DNA of 64,000 nucleotides, taken from NCBI GenBank assembly GCA_003278845.1, contig QCCX01000005.1:1-64000 (forward strand), given 5' to 3'. Below, piece by piece: positions 10,701 through 19,791 of the stretch. Below the pieces are notes generated by a model that was given only the letters and a program-made list of their open reading frames with translations, was not told the origin of the DNA and made no database searches. A program made the translations under genes and the position numbers. The DNA is from Prochlorococcus sp. AG-347-O22. Lineage in GTDB: Bacteria; Cyanobacteriota; Cyanobacteriia; PCC-6307; Cyanobiaceae. Position 1 is the stretch's first letter; each line of letters begins with the position of its first letter.

Positions 10701-11726
10701 GATAAAAAAGATTGGCCGGAACTCTATTGGAATAATAAAAAAAATATTGAAATAATATCAAATGAAACAATTTTGAATTCAGTTCTTCTAGGAGAAACTT
10801 TGCCTAATTATCTAGATAATTTGAGTTTTAATAATCTTAAATTAAAACTTGGACCAGAATTTAAACTTCAATATTCAGAGATAGTTCAAGCTTATTTAGA
10901 TACTAAATTAGACCTTACTATAAATGGTGAGGTAGGAAAAGATTTAAATGCTAGGGGCCTTATTTACCTTAAGAAAGGAAGAGCAAATCTATATACTACC
11001 CCGTTTAAACTTAATAAAAATAAAGACAATTATATTTTATTTGCATCAAGAAGTGGTGTGGTTCCATTTATAAATTTTTCTTTAGTCAGTAAAGTGCCAG
11101 ATTCTATAATACCTATAAGTGAAAACAATCAGGATTTAAATGTATCAGGTGATGTAGCTGTCGACGCTGGTTCAAACGGTTATGGTGCATTTGGAATTGG
11201 TAATACTAGGCTTATCAAAATTGAAGCATCATATGAAGGATTTTTAGATCAATTATCTTTCGCTGATGAAAATAGAAGAATCCAATTAAGGAGCACGCCA
11301 AGTTATAACAGATCACAAATAATTGGTTTGATTGGAGGTAACTCTGCAAATTTAATAAATAGAGCATTTATTTCTCAACTAAATAATGCTGATGCATTTA
11401 GTGAAAGATTTCAGTTTTCTTTATATCCAGCGTTAATAGAAAATAATGATTCATTAAATAATATTTTTTCTAATGAAAATTTAGATATAGAAAATGATGA
11501 TCAATCATCTTCTAATGAGGAATTTTCTTCTCAAGCTTGGATAGCCGAAATAGGGCTTGATATTACTGATGCGATAAATTTTGCCTTTCAAACCGTTCCA
11601 GGTAGAGATGATATTTCACCTTTAGGAATTTTGACTTTTCAGGCAAATCCAAACTTAGAATTATTAGGTTCTTATGATTCCAATGGGGATTGGAAAAGTC
11701 AAGTTCAGTTATTTTTTAGATATTAA
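7767..11726 (+). CDS. tamB: TamB-like translocation/assembly protein (DUF490)
   Basis: A 1319-residue envelope protein with one N-terminal membrane anchor (about residues 15-35, ILLVGMLLPLGFLGTFLL), a very long Asn/Lys-rich region of repeated beta-strands, and a C-terminal DUF490 domain (about residues 1000-1319) ending in FFRY. The final aromatic residue and beta-rich end are typical of TamB/AsmA-like proteins that bridge inner and outer membranes and move lipid or assist outer-membrane protein assembly. The start is TTG. A second TTG at 7779 (MKKIRSLKLN) has a GGG seven bases upstream and may be the true start. It is the longest gene in the window and stands alone. Confidence 0.88.
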   Translation: MGSKLKKIRSLKLNTKILLVGMLLPLGFLGTFLLNNFLKDTYSSRKLELEKSIENLLEKNVDLGDYVGIRFLGISLGNSKINDKKNIDSEITAKNVYVGIMPFRSFLKQKWIVKISPKEAAINIDRDFFKKDESYKNDRITKKSQSKYELNFNLNKYSDLKFNKAGLKTKVKGNVIYKPRNRQIIANVKSNFDEKGFLKLKFNAKLNQDFLKLDLFSKGLDLENSEYIIGNRKISFKEGTFKSNFKFYKSSKRTFCEGRFSFSNLKIKPEDFEEIINSDSTRFFCKDNNLIGNTEKLNYGTLTSNFNLNVPFNKSSNNINLIGSIGYINSLNPDIKLSGNIPYWFDRRGINIGDIDTSFKINRTQLSNLNIFRKNDIRGFITAKGELKGKITDPDISINFNVDYPHYKGIRIRETWEGDIKNKNNEFLLNMKNRYSPIPSFLSIKFNSDLKLDNANFIRVFNSNKGTVGIVKEEDSYKWRADNFPLDELELSLYKNQFDKIDGIISGEGSISSDQSSLVGRLAWSLGKYRNINLANSLFDFSFKDNYFYINSSLYPIDGGVIEVEYDSNKNNFINSEFTNVSTRWTILTAVDVFNFDNKKVIPLSKSNILDDLEINNFNKSFKERIDFINNFVENRNVLEDKFNYQKYLNKFKSRYNGKITIQGNKPENYKLNAKLNGYLDIPKDDFKNNKEEFSIDLEGGLLKGKGSLRINKLPLSTANIFLNKQRDFLGGLDINLSYDIDTKSFFSEISSNNSSIKNNTIIFDKGLVEFDNSIFDINFSILINDSKIPINIEGSIPINKSDNLDLRLIGNGKFVELIDIFADEYFTFKEGDVNLRMILKGTLNKPLLNGFIVINDSEIDFFNNKIKDINSIIIFDFDSLEINNLKAKTEDSGEIFIKGSLPFYSKNNSDKAKINLKTNRFTLEKDNFNFLIDSDIDLSGSFESPVLGGSLSFNNGFINFNSTNQNIKKENNLIRKDDKKDWPELYWNNKKNIEIISNETILNSVLLGETLPNYLDNLSFNNLKLKLGPEFKLQYSEIVQAYLDTKLDLTINGEVGKDLNARGLIYLKKGRANLYTTPFKLNKNKDNYILFASRSGVVPFINFSLVSKVPDSIIPISENNQDLNVSGDVAVDAGSNGYGAFGIGNTRLIKIEASYEGFLDQLSFADENRRIQLRSTPSYNRSQIIGLIGGNSANLINRAFISQLNNADAFSERFQFSLYPALIENNDSLNNIFSNENLDIENDDQSSSNEEFSSQAWIAEIGLDITDAINFAFQTVPGRDDISPLGILTFQANPNLELLGSYDSNGDWKSQVQLFFRY

Positions 11727-11792
11727 TTTAGAAAGAAATTTACTTTAAAGAATCTTTAATTTGAATTATTATTAAATTAACTAAAAAAAATT

Positions 11793-13103
11793 ATGGCTAA
11801 TATCTTTGAAGTTCCTCAACCAGGTAATGATCTTTTAGAAAAAGCTAATAAAGTTCGTTCGGCATCAATAGAAATAAGTCAGACTGAAAATCAAAATCGA
11901 ATTAAAGCCTTAAATTTTATGGCTGATTATCTAGAAAAAAATTCTAATGAAATATTAGAGGCTAATAATGCGGATTTTTCAAGTGCGCAAAAAAAGGGTA
12001 TTTCTAGCGCTTTACTTTCTAGATTAAAGTTATCAAAATCAAAATTAAATTCAGGAATTGAAGGAGTAAGAAAAGTTGGAGAATTAGCTGATCCTGTAAA
12101 TCAAGTTCAAATTAAAAGAGAGCTTTCAAAGGGATTGATCTTAGAAAGAAAAACTGTGCCAATCGGAGTCTTGGGGGTTATTTTTGAATCAAGGCCAGAT
12201 GCTGTGATGCAGATTAGTTCATTAGCAATAAGATCAGGTAATGGAGTAATGCTAAAAGGTGGTAGTGAAGCTAATTTAACAAATACAGCAATAGTCAAGG
12301 CATTGCAAGAAGGTTTAAATGAATCAGGTCTTGATAAAAATGCAATATGTTTACTAACAAGTAGAAAAGATAGCATGGCGATGTTAAATCTTGAGAAATA
12401 CATTAACTTAATAATTCCAAGAGGAAGTAATGAATTAGTTAAATTTATTCAGGAGAATACAAGAATTCCTGTGTTAGGCCATGCCGATGGAATTTGTCAT
12501 TTGTTTATAGATATTGAGGCAAATCTAGAGATGGCTTTATCAGTTGCTTTGGACAGCAAAATTCAATATCCTGCAGCATGTAATGCTATCGAAACTTTAT
12601 TAGTCCATAAAGATATCGCACCAGCATTTTTAGAAAAGGCCATCCCTTTATTTAATTCTAATGATGTTAAATTAATTGGAGATAAGAGATCAGTTGAATT
12701 AGGTTTAAAGTATGAGGCTAGTCTAGAAGATTGGAAAACTGAATATTTGGATTTAATTTTATCGATAAAAATTGTTGATGATCTCGAGGAAGCAATCACA
12801 CATATTCAAAAATATAGTTCAAAACATACAGATGGAATAATTACTGAAAATTCACATACTGCCAATAAATTTATGAATGTAGTTGATAGTGCTGGTGTTT
12901 TTCATAATTGCTCTACTAGGTTTGCAGATGGCTTTAGATATGGATTCGGAGCAGAAGTTGGTATATCTACTCAAACTCTTCCCCCAAGGGGACCTGTAGG
13001 TCTTGAAGGTTTGGTAACTTATAAATATTTCCTAAAGGGCGATGGGAATATAGTTGATGATTTTTCATCAGGAAAGGCTATCTATACACATAAAGATCTT
13101 TAA
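11793..13103 (+). CDS. proA: Gamma-glutamyl phosphate reductase
   Basis: Second step of proline synthesis: NADPH-dependent reduction of gamma-glutamyl phosphate to glutamate semialdehyde. The 436 residues match the family length. The aldehyde-dehydrogenase fold is visible through RKTVPIGVLGVIFESRPD, the NADP-loop SGNGVMLKGGSEA and the catalytic Cys263 in YPAACNAIETLL. The C-terminal FADGFRYGFGAEVGISTQ and PRGPVGLEGL are the family's most conserved block. It starts with ATG 66 bases after the TamB-like gene; folB follows after 11 bases. Confidence 0.97.
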   Translation: MANIFEVPQPGNDLLEKANKVRSASIEISQTENQNRIKALNFMADYLEKNSNEILEANNADFSSAQKKGISSALLSRLKLSKSKLNSGIEGVRKVGELADPVNQVQIKRELSKGLILERKTVPIGVLGVIFESRPDAVMQISSLAIRSGNGVMLKGGSEANLTNTAIVKALQEGLNESGLDKNAICLLTSRKDSMAMLNLEKYINLIIPRGSNELVKFIQENTRIPVLGHADGICHLFIDIEANLEMALSVALDSKIQYPAACNAIETLLVHKDIAPAFLEKAIPLFNSNDVKLIGDKRSVELGLKYEASLEDWKTEYLDLILSIKIVDDLEEAITHIQKYSSKHTDGIITENSHTANKFMNVVDSAGVFHNCSTRFADGFRYGFGAEVGISTQTLPPRGPVGLEGLVTYKYFLKGDGNIVDDFSSGKAIYTHKDL

Positions 13104-13114
13104 AACTTTTAAAG

Positions 13115-13477
13115 ATGGAAACTTTTTTGAAAATTGAAAATATTAAACTTTGGGCTAGAGTTGGCGTACTTGATGAAGAAAGGGAATTAGGACAACTATT
13201 TATTTTAGATATATTTTTGTGGACTGATTTTGAAAAATGTACAATAAATGATGATATAAAAAAAACAGTTGACTATTCAAAATTAGTTCAAATTTTAAAG
13301 GATCAATCAAAGAAAATATATTGTTATACAATCGAAAAATATTCCAACGCAATTTTAGAAATCATTGATCAGGAATTTAAGATTTCTAAAATTAAAATTA
13401 TTTTGACAAAATGCAACCCTCCAATCACGGGTTTCGATGGTAAGGTGTCAATAGTAAGAATTCTTGAAAATAATTAA
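13115..13477 (+). CDS. folB: Dihydroneopterin aldolase
   Basis: Folate pathway enzyme converting 7,8-dihydroneopterin to 6-hydroxymethyl-dihydropterin and glycolaldehyde. The 120 residues are the normal length. Visible features are the start of the first strand (IKLWARVGVLDEERELGQ, with the conserved Gly and Glu), the DYSKLVQIL segment, the IEKYSNAILEII helix and the late KCNPPITG motif before the last strand. It lies 11 bases after proA and overlaps the following lipase gene by 14 bases, suggesting one transcript. Confidence 0.93.
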   Translation: METFLKIENIKLWARVGVLDEERELGQLFILDIFLWTDFEKCTINDDIKKTVDYSKLVQILKDQSKKIYCYTIEKYSNAILEIIDQEFKISKIKIILTKCNPPITGFDGKVSIVRILENN

Positions 13478-14075
13478 AGTATTGGAAAGAAGAAATCCTA
13501 TCATATTGATTCATGGCCTTTGGAATACTTCAAGTATTTTTTCCTCTATTACCCCTAAACTTGATAATTTTGGTATTGAATATTTTGCCCCAAATCTTGA
13601 GCATTCATATGGAATGACTCCAATACTTGATTTGACTAGTAAATTAAACGAATTAATTTTGGAGAAATACGGTTTAGAAAAAGAAATAGATATTTTGGGA
13701 TTTTCTATGGGAGGAATAATTGGTAGGCACTGGCTTCAAAAATTTAATGGATATAAAAGAACAAGAAGATTAATATCTATAGGGTCCCCTCACAAAGGAA
13801 CTTTGATGGCTCAATTAATACCTAAATACCCTTTTAAAGGTATATCAGAAATGAAAATTAATAGTAAGTTTTTGAGAGGACTCGCGAATAATGATTTTTT
13901 TCTTGACGATATTGAGTGTATAAATTTCTTTACTTACTGGGATTTGATGGTTTTCCCTAGCTGGTGGACAAATTTAAATTTTGGAAAAAAAATATCAGTA
14001 AAAGTATATAAACATAGAAATCTTGTAAAAAATAAATCTGTGGTGGATAAAATAATCAATGAAATTATTATGTAG
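13464..14075 (+). CDS. Lipase-like alpha/beta hydrolase
   Basis: A 203-residue alpha/beta hydrolase of the small bacterial lipase/esterase type. The oxyanion-hole motif is PIILIHGLWN (about residues 12-21) and the nucleophile elbow is GFSMGG with Ser81. SIGSPHKGTLMA follows the nucleophile strand, as in triacylglycerol lipases and PGAP1-like esterases. The candidate catalytic His is in YKHRNLV near the end. The start is TTG, overlapping folB by 14 bases; another TTG at 13482 (MERRNP) is possible. The 3' end overlaps convergent prlC by 8 bases. The substrate is unknown. Confidence 0.82.
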   Translation: MKIIKVLERRNPIILIHGLWNTSSIFSSITPKLDNFGIEYFAPNLEHSYGMTPILDLTSKLNELILEKYGLEKEIDILGFSMGGIIGRHWLQKFNGYKRTRRLISIGSPHKGTLMAQLIPKYPFKGISEMKINSKFLRGLANNDFFLDDIECINFFTYWDLMVFPSWWTNLNFGKKISVKVYKHRNLVKNKSVVDKIINEIIM

Positions 14076-16155
14076 CTTCAGATAAGCCTAAGTGTCTTAT
14101 TAAGGAATCTGTTTTGGGCTCCCTTCCCCTGAATAGTTTAAATATGTCTAAGGGAGGTAAGCTCCCACCCAAGCTAAGTATTGTATCTTTGAATTTTTTT
14201 CCTATTAACTTTAAATCTTCAGAGTTTTCTAAATCAGCTTCTTCAAACATTGAAAATGCATCAGCACTTAGAACTTCAGCCCATTTATACGAGTAATAAC
14301 CTGCAGAATATCCGCCTGCAAATATATGACTAAAACAACAAAGAAAGTGATCTTCTTGAATTGGTTCAATAATAGTAGTTTGTTTTGCAATTTCTCTTCT
14401 TATTTCATCTGCTGTTTTACCTTCGTTTTTATCAATACTACTGTGCAATCTGAGGTCTGTAATTGCAAAATGTAGTTGTCTAAGAGTAGCCATACCACAA
14501 TTAAAAGTTCTATTATTTAGAAGCTTCTCAAAATTCTCATCGGATAATTTTTCTCCTGTTTTGTAGTGCTTAGCAATATTCATAAGTGTATTTTTATGAA
14601 AACACCAATTTTCCATAAATTGACTTGGAAGTTCTACTGCATCCCACTCAACGTTGTTGATGCCAGCTGCTTGAGGAAGATTTACAGTAGTAAGCATGTG
14701 TTGAAGACCATGACCAAATTCATGGAAAAGTGTCTGAACTTCTTCAAAACTCATCAAACTAGGTTTATCTTTTGATGGTGGAGTCTGATTACAAACTAGA
14801 TAAGCTACAGGGAGAGTCTTTTTGCCAACATTATTTTTATTCAAACATTCATCCATCCAAGCCCCTCCTCTCTTTGATTCAGGCCTCGAATATGGATCCA
14901 GGTAAAAAGATGCTATTTTCTTATCTTCTTTATTTAGGATATTAAAAAATAAGACGTCATCATTCCATAGAGGAGCTTCATCAGTCGCCTCAACTACTTT
15001 AATTTCAAAAAGCTTCTCACTTAATTTAAATAAACCTTTCAAAACATCATTTAAAGGGAACCAAGGTCTCAAAGACTCTTGATCCAAATTAAGCTTTTCC
15101 TTTCTAAGCAGTTCAGACCAATAACTAATGTCCCATGGCTCAATATTCTGCGATTTTGGAAACCCATTAGCTTTAGAAAAATTATCGAGTGTTTCTAATT
15201 CAATTATTGCGGTTTTGAATGCTGGTTCTCTCAATTCTTCTAAAAGGTTTTCTACATTTTTAATTTCTTTTGCCATTTTCGTTGACAAACTTAGTTCTGC
15301 CCAACTTTTATAACCTAGAAGATTAGCTTGTTTAGTTCTAAGAGATAATATATCTTCAATGATTTGAGAATTATTTTTTTCTCCTTGAGAAGCCCTACTA
15401 ACAAATGCCTTGTATAATTTTTCTCTAAGATTACGATCGGTGGCATATGTCATGAATGAAGTATAAGTTGGAATATCTAGACTTAATTTCCAAGGACCAT
15501 TTTTAATATCAACATCTTCATCTTTTTTTAAGTGATTGTGTGCAGAAATTGCCATCAATTCAAGTACCCTCTCAGGAAGACCATCGACTTCAGATTTATT
15601 ATTTAATATTAAGAACCATCCGTTAGTGGCATCAAGAACATTATTACTGAATTCGGTTGAGAGCTTTCCTAGTTTTTCTGAAATTTTGTTAAATTCATCT
15701 TGATCATTTTTTTGTAGTGAAATTCCTCTATGTTGCATCTCAAGAATTTCTTTATCTAAAATTCTGTTTTTAATTTGATCAAAGTTATTTGTTTCTTTAA
15801 GTTTGACTAAAGAATTATAAATTATTTTGCTTTGCCCGAATTTATTGCTCAAGCTAATAATCTCTGGAAGAAATTTTGAATAAATAACTCTTAAACTTTC
15901 AGAATTATTTACGGCATTTAGGTGACTTATTACTCCCCAACTCCATCTAAGAATTTCATTTACTTCATTTAAAGGATTTATTACCTTATCCCAATTTAAA
16001 TCATTTTGTATTAAATAATTAGATAAATTTTTTTCTATGTTATTAAATTCTTCAGTTATCTTTTCTAGTACTACTGGAAATTGTTTACTTATGCTTTCTG
16101 GAGTAAATTTTTTAAATTGTGGCAACTCTCCATATTTAAAAATTGAGGTATCCAT
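14068..16155 (-). CDS. prlC: Oligopeptidase A-type M3 zinc metallopeptidase
   Basis: Cytoplasmic zinc endopeptidase that degrades short peptides, including cleaved signal peptides. The 695 residues fit family M3A. The zinc motif HEFGH is at residues 478-482 (LFHEFGHGLQHML), and the third ligand Glu follows in NVEWDAVELPSQFMENW. The late segment SHIFAGGYSAGYYSYKWAEVLSADAF is the M3 substrate-binding Tyr/Gly loop. The N-terminal third is the helical lid domain. It is convergent with the lipase gene and overlaps it by 8 bases; upstream on the same strand is ndhD. Confidence 0.95.
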   Translation of the reverse strand: MDTSIFKYGELPQFKKFTPESISKQFPVVLEKITEEFNNIEKNLSNYLIQNDLNWDKVINPLNEVNEILRWSWGVISHLNAVNNSESLRVIYSKFLPEIISLSNKFGQSKIIYNSLVKLKETNNFDQIKNRILDKEILEMQHRGISLQKNDQDEFNKISEKLGKLSTEFSNNVLDATNGWFLILNNKSEVDGLPERVLELMAISAHNHLKKDEDVDIKNGPWKLSLDIPTYTSFMTYATDRNLREKLYKAFVSRASQGEKNNSQIIEDILSLRTKQANLLGYKSWAELSLSTKMAKEIKNVENLLEELREPAFKTAIIELETLDNFSKANGFPKSQNIEPWDISYWSELLRKEKLNLDQESLRPWFPLNDVLKGLFKLSEKLFEIKVVEATDEAPLWNDDVLFFNILNKEDKKIASFYLDPYSRPESKRGGAWMDECLNKNNVGKKTLPVAYLVCNQTPPSKDKPSLMSFEEVQTLFHEFGHGLQHMLTTVNLPQAAGINNVEWDAVELPSQFMENWCFHKNTLMNIAKHYKTGEKLSDENFEKLLNNRTFNCGMATLRQLHFAITDLRLHSSIDKNEGKTADEIRREIAKQTTIIEPIQEDHFLCCFSHIFAGGYSAGYYSYKWAEVLSADAFSMFEEADLENSEDLKLIGKKFKDTILSLGGSLPPLDIFKLFRGREPKTDSLIRHLGLSEAT

Positions 16156-16168
16156 TTATTAAGATAAT

Positions 16169-17710
16169 TTAATTAACTAAAGTTGGTATTAATCCAACCA
16201 ATTTAGCTAATGTAAGCTGCTGACTGAGAGCATTGGTTGAAGATTCGTATAAATTTATGGCAATTTTGGGCCAAAAACCTATTACCAATGTAGGCAACAA
16301 TAAACTAAAACCAATGGTCAATTCCCTACCATTCATCTCTTTCACTGTAGCTAGTGCTGGAATTCTAGGGCCAAAGAATACTCTTCTGCACATTGATAAT
16401 AAGTATATAGGTGTCAGAACTAATCCTATGGCTGCAATTAGAATCGTGATTGATCTAAAGATAGAGCTAAATCCTTCTTGACTAGTGATACCTAAAAATA
16501 CAGTTATTTCACTTATAAAACCGCTCATCCCAGGTAGTGCTAGAGAAGCCAATGAGCTTGCTAAGAAAAAAGCAAAAGTTATTGGCAAGACCTTTGCTAA
16601 GCCGCCCATATTTGGTATTGAAAGAGTATTTGTTCTTTCATAGAATGAGCCCGTAACAAAAAACATAGCTGCAGCTATGAGTCCGTGACTGATCATTTGT
16701 AGCATTGCTCCGCTAATACCTAGAGCATCTACTGCTCCAATCCCTAACAGAACAAAACCCATATGACTTACAGAGCTACATGCAATTCTCCTTTTGACAT
16801 TATCTTGTGCAAATGCATTTAGAGCTCCGTAAATAATATTAATAATTCCAAGAATAATTAACGCAGGTGCAATTTGAAGATGTACTTCAGGTAGTATTTG
16901 AACATTGAATCTTAAGAGAGCATAACCTCCCATTTTTAATAGTATTCCAGCTAGTAACATTGAAACTGGAGCATTAGCCTCTCCATGTGCATCGGGTAGC
17001 CAAGTATGTAATGGAAAGATAGGAAGTTTTACTCCAAAACCAATTAAAAACCCTAAATAAGATAACAAAGCTAGGCTGCCAGTTACATGTTTATTGGTTA
17101 AATCGGTAATATTTAAAGTAAAGGTATCACCACTCAAGGCAAGTGCTAACCCACTTATGAGTATTAATAAAGAAGCTAAAGCTGTATAGAGAATGAATTT
17201 AGTTGCCGCATATAATTTCTTTTTCCCTCCCCAAATCGCAATAAGAAGATATACCGGAACTAATTCAAGTTCCCATGCCAAGAAAAACAATAGGAAATCT
17301 TGAGAAAGGAAAACTAGTGCCTGTGCTGATGCTTGTACTAATAAAAGAGCAAAATATAGATTAGATTTTTTCTTAATTTTCCAACTAGCCGCAGCCGATA
17401 AAAATGTAATTAATCCACTTAAAGCTACTAAAGGAGCAGACAACCCATCTACGCCAAGAGACCACTCTAAGCCTATAGATGGTAACCAAGACGTTCTCTC
17501 TACCAGTTGTAAAGAGCTATCTGAAGTATTGAATTTTTGAAAAAGGATGCCGATTATCAGTAAAAAATCTATAAACAAAAAACTTAATGAGATATTTCTA
17601 GGGAGTGTATTATCTTCTCCTTCTTTTGAATGCAAGAAAGGCATTATTAATGCCCCAATTAAAGGCAGTAAAACAATAGTTGATAGCCAAGGAAAAGATT
17701 CTAAATTCAT
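16169..17710 (-). CDS. ndhD: NAD(P)H-quinone oxidoreductase chain 4 (NdhD)
   Basis: Proton-pumping membrane subunit of the cyanobacterial NDH-1 complex in the thylakoid membrane, used for cyclic electron flow and respiration. The 513 residues carry about 14 hydrophobic helices. Conserved antiporter-like motifs are visible: [13 protein letters not shown] (with the essential Glu), [22 protein letters not shown] (with Lys and His) and [11 protein letters not shown]. The ndhD paralogue type (respiratory NdhD1/2 or CO2-uptake NdhD3/4) cannot be fixed by eye; because no cupA/ndhF3 genes flank it, NdhD1 is the more likely. It stands 79 bases after thrB. Confidence 0.95.
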   Translation of the reverse strand: MNLESFPWLSTIVLLPLIGALIMPFLHSKEGEDNTLPRNISLSFLFIDFLLIIGILFQKFNTSDSSLQLVERTSWLPSIGLEWSLGVDGLSAPLVALSGLITFLSAAASWKIKKKSNLYFALLLVQASAQALVFLSQDFLLFFLAWELELVPVYLLIAIWGGKKKLYAATKFILYTALASLLILISGLALALSGDTFTLNITDLTNKHVTGSLALLSYLGFLIGFGVKLPIFPLHTWLPDAHGEANAPVSMLLAGILLKMGGYALLRFNVQILPEVHLQIAPALIILGIINIIYGALNAFAQDNVKRRIACSSVSHMGFVLLGIGAVDALGISGAMLQMISHGLIAAAMFFVTGSFYERTNTLSIPNMGGLAKVLPITFAFFLASSLASLALPGMSGFISEITVFLGITSQEGFSSIFRSITILIAAIGLVLTPIYLLSMCRRVFFGPRIPALATVKEMNGRELTIGFSLLLPTLVIGFWPKIAINLYESSTNALSQQLTLAKLVGLIPTLVN

Positions 17711-17789
17711 TTATGTAATGAATAATTTTTTTATTCTAGTTGAAGTTGTACTAGCTTGAGACTATAACATTAAAAATGCCTAAGTAAAA

Positions 17790-18737
17790 CTACTTACCAG
17801 AGATAGTGCTAAATTGGCTGCCGGTTGTTTGAATGTTTAAGAATGGCGCTCGGCTTGCTACACCTGACTTTTCCCATGCTTTCACCATGGCTTGACTGAC
17901 GTTTTTACCATTTTCTTTTTTACACAAAGCTAAGATACTGGGACCAGCCCCACTAATTGCGCATCCTAAAGCACCTGCATTTAGTGCTGCATCTTTAACA
18001 TCTAATCCACCCTTAATAAGTTTCCATCTGTAGGGTTCATGGAGCTTATCAAACATTCCCTCTTTTATAAGTTCCGCATTACCTGCTTTTAAGCCGTTTA
18101 GTAACAAAGTAAGTGCCCCCATATTTGTCACTGCATCAGATATAGGTACGTTCTTGGGCATAACCTTTCTTGCTTCACTTGTGCTTAAACGAATTGCTGG
18201 TATGGCTACTACAGCTTTAATTGAATCGTGCCAATCACATCTAATGATTCTCCATCTCTGAGAAGAAGACCTTGCTGTTAAACAAAGCCCACCCAGAAGA
18301 GAGGGAACTACATTATCAGGATGACCTTCTATATCAATGGCAAGTTCAAGGAGTTTTTCTTTGGACAATGGAGAGTTCATTATTGCATTTGCTCCGATTA
18401 ATCCAGCAACTATTGCTGTAGCGCTACTTCCAAGCCCGCGTGCAGGTGGTACTGCCAACTTAACTCTTGCTTCAAGTGCAAAAGGATCCATATTTGCGCT
18501 CTCCAACACTTTCTGAGCTGCTCTAAAGACTAAGTTTTCAGGTCCTCCTCTTAAGTGATTACCATCTGTACTTTCCATTATTAGATCAAATCTATCTCCA
18601 CCACCTTCAATTCTTGTAAAAATAAACTCATTATACAAATCTAATGCTGCTCCAAGGCAATCGAATCCAGGCCCTAAATTGGCAGTTGTGGAAGGCACTG
18701 TTACTCTTATTTTTTTACCTACTTCTGGGACAGACAT
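17790..18737 (-). CDS. thrB: Homoserine kinase
   Basis: GHMP-family kinase that phosphorylates L-homoserine with ATP, the penultimate step in threonine synthesis. The 315 residues are the usual length. The first GHMP motif is RVTVPSTTANLGPGFDCLG (residues 11-29). The ATP-binding glycine-rich loop PPARGLGSSA is at residues 97-106, and the C-terminal ALGCAISGAGPSILALC is the third GHMP motif. Nine bases separate it from glk upstream. With thrS in the same run, threonine production and threonyl-tRNA charging share a transcript. Confidence 0.97.
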   Translation of the reverse strand: MSVPEVGKKIRVTVPSTTANLGPGFDCLGAALDLYNEFIFTRIEGGGDRFDLIMESTDGNHLRGGPENLVFRAAQKVLESANMDPFALEARVKLAVPPARGLGSSATAIVAGLIGANAIMNSPLSKEKLLELAIDIEGHPDNVVPSLLGGLCLTARSSSQRWRIIRCDWHDSIKAVVAIPAIRLSTSEARKVMPKNVPISDAVTNMGALTLLLNGLKAGNAELIKEGMFDKLHEPYRWKLIKGGLDVKDAALNAGALGCAISGAGPSILALCKKENGKNVSQAMVKAWEKSGVASRAPFLNIQTTGSQFSTISGK

Positions 18738-18746
18738 TTTTTGTTT

Positions 18747-19781
18747 TTAATTTTTTAAAAGCATTTTTGCTCTGCAGGCTGCACTAAAAAGTCCAAACTC
18801 TTCATCTAAAATTACTTTTATAGGTATTGTTTTAAGAATATCTTTTAATCTACCCTTGTCGAAAAATTGTTTAAAAAATAAGTCTGATTTAAAGTTTTTG
18901 AAATGTTTTGATGCGGTTCCTCCAGAAATCCATAATCCACCAAAGCACAATTCTTGAAGAGCAACATCTCCCAACAAAGAGGCATAAGCGCCCAACCAAA
19001 TCCTCTCAACTTCAATCATTAGAGGATCACCTTCTTTAGAAAGATTACAAATTTTTTCAGGTAGTTCTTTTCTCGCAGCACCAAAAATTTTAATTTTTTT
19101 TAAATATTTTTGTAGAGGATGGTTTTGGGCATCAGGTTTGCTTAGTCTCCATTCGGCAATTCTTGATAAACCAGTGCCACTAATAATTCTTTCACAAGAT
19201 ATCCTTTCAACTTTTAGGTAATTCTTAAGCCAAATTTTTAAATCCCATTCTAATTTTGACTTTGGGGAGTACTCAACATGACCACCTTCACTAGCTAAAA
19301 CTTTTACTTTTTTCCCTGATATAATTCCTCTTGCAATCCCCAAGCCAGTCCCTGCTCCAACAATGGCATGCAAATCATTATTAGCACCTTCAGAATTCGA
19401 TCCATTTTGGATAATAGAATATTGATTTTTTTTTAAAAAAGGTATTCCATAAATTTGTACAGCGAAATCATTTATTAGCTCGCAGCTTTTAAAATTAAAT
19501 TTGTTCTGTAAAGCATTTCCAGAAATATTCCATGACAAGTTAATAATTTTTGCGTTGTTTTTAGATAAAGGACCAGCTACGGCGAAACATGCAGAAGAAG
19601 GATGAGTAATATTCTTGCATTCATTTTTGAGAAAATCTTCTAGGATTAGTTCAAAAGAATCCCAATCAGAAGATATATATTTCTTCTTGAATAACAATTT
19701 AGGCGAATCATCATTTATTACTCTCTCGAATATTCCCAAAAGAACCTTGGTACCTCCTAGATCACAAGCGAGAAAATTCAT
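18747..19781 (-). CDS. glk: Glucokinase
   Basis: ATP-dependent phosphorylation of glucose to glucose 6-phosphate, probably for sugar released from glycogen or taken up from outside. The 344-residue protein belongs to the bacterial ROK-unrelated glucokinase family (Pfam Glucokinase). The N-terminal phosphate-binding loop is FLACDLGGTKVLLGIF. Further motifs are ELINDFAVQIYG (catalytic Asp), AIVGAGTGLGIA and SEGGHVEYSPKS. ELCFGGLWISGGTASK is the adenosine-binding segment. It is 9 bases before thrB and 10 bases after thrS. Confidence 0.93.
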   Translation of the reverse strand: MNFLACDLGGTKVLLGIFERVINDDSPKLLFKKKYISSDWDSFELILEDFLKNECKNITHPSSACFAVAGPLSKNNAKIINLSWNISGNALQNKFNFKSCELINDFAVQIYGIPFLKKNQYSIIQNGSNSEGANNDLHAIVGAGTGLGIARGIISGKKVKVLASEGGHVEYSPKSKLEWDLKIWLKNYLKVERISCERIISGTGLSRIAEWRLSKPDAQNHPLQKYLKKIKIFGAARKELPEKICNLSKEGDPLMIEVERIWLGAYASLLGDVALQELCFGGLWISGGTASKHFKNFKSDLFFKQFFDKGRLKDILKTIPIKVILDEEFGLFSAACRAKMLLKN

Positions 19782-19791
19782 ATATTTTAAA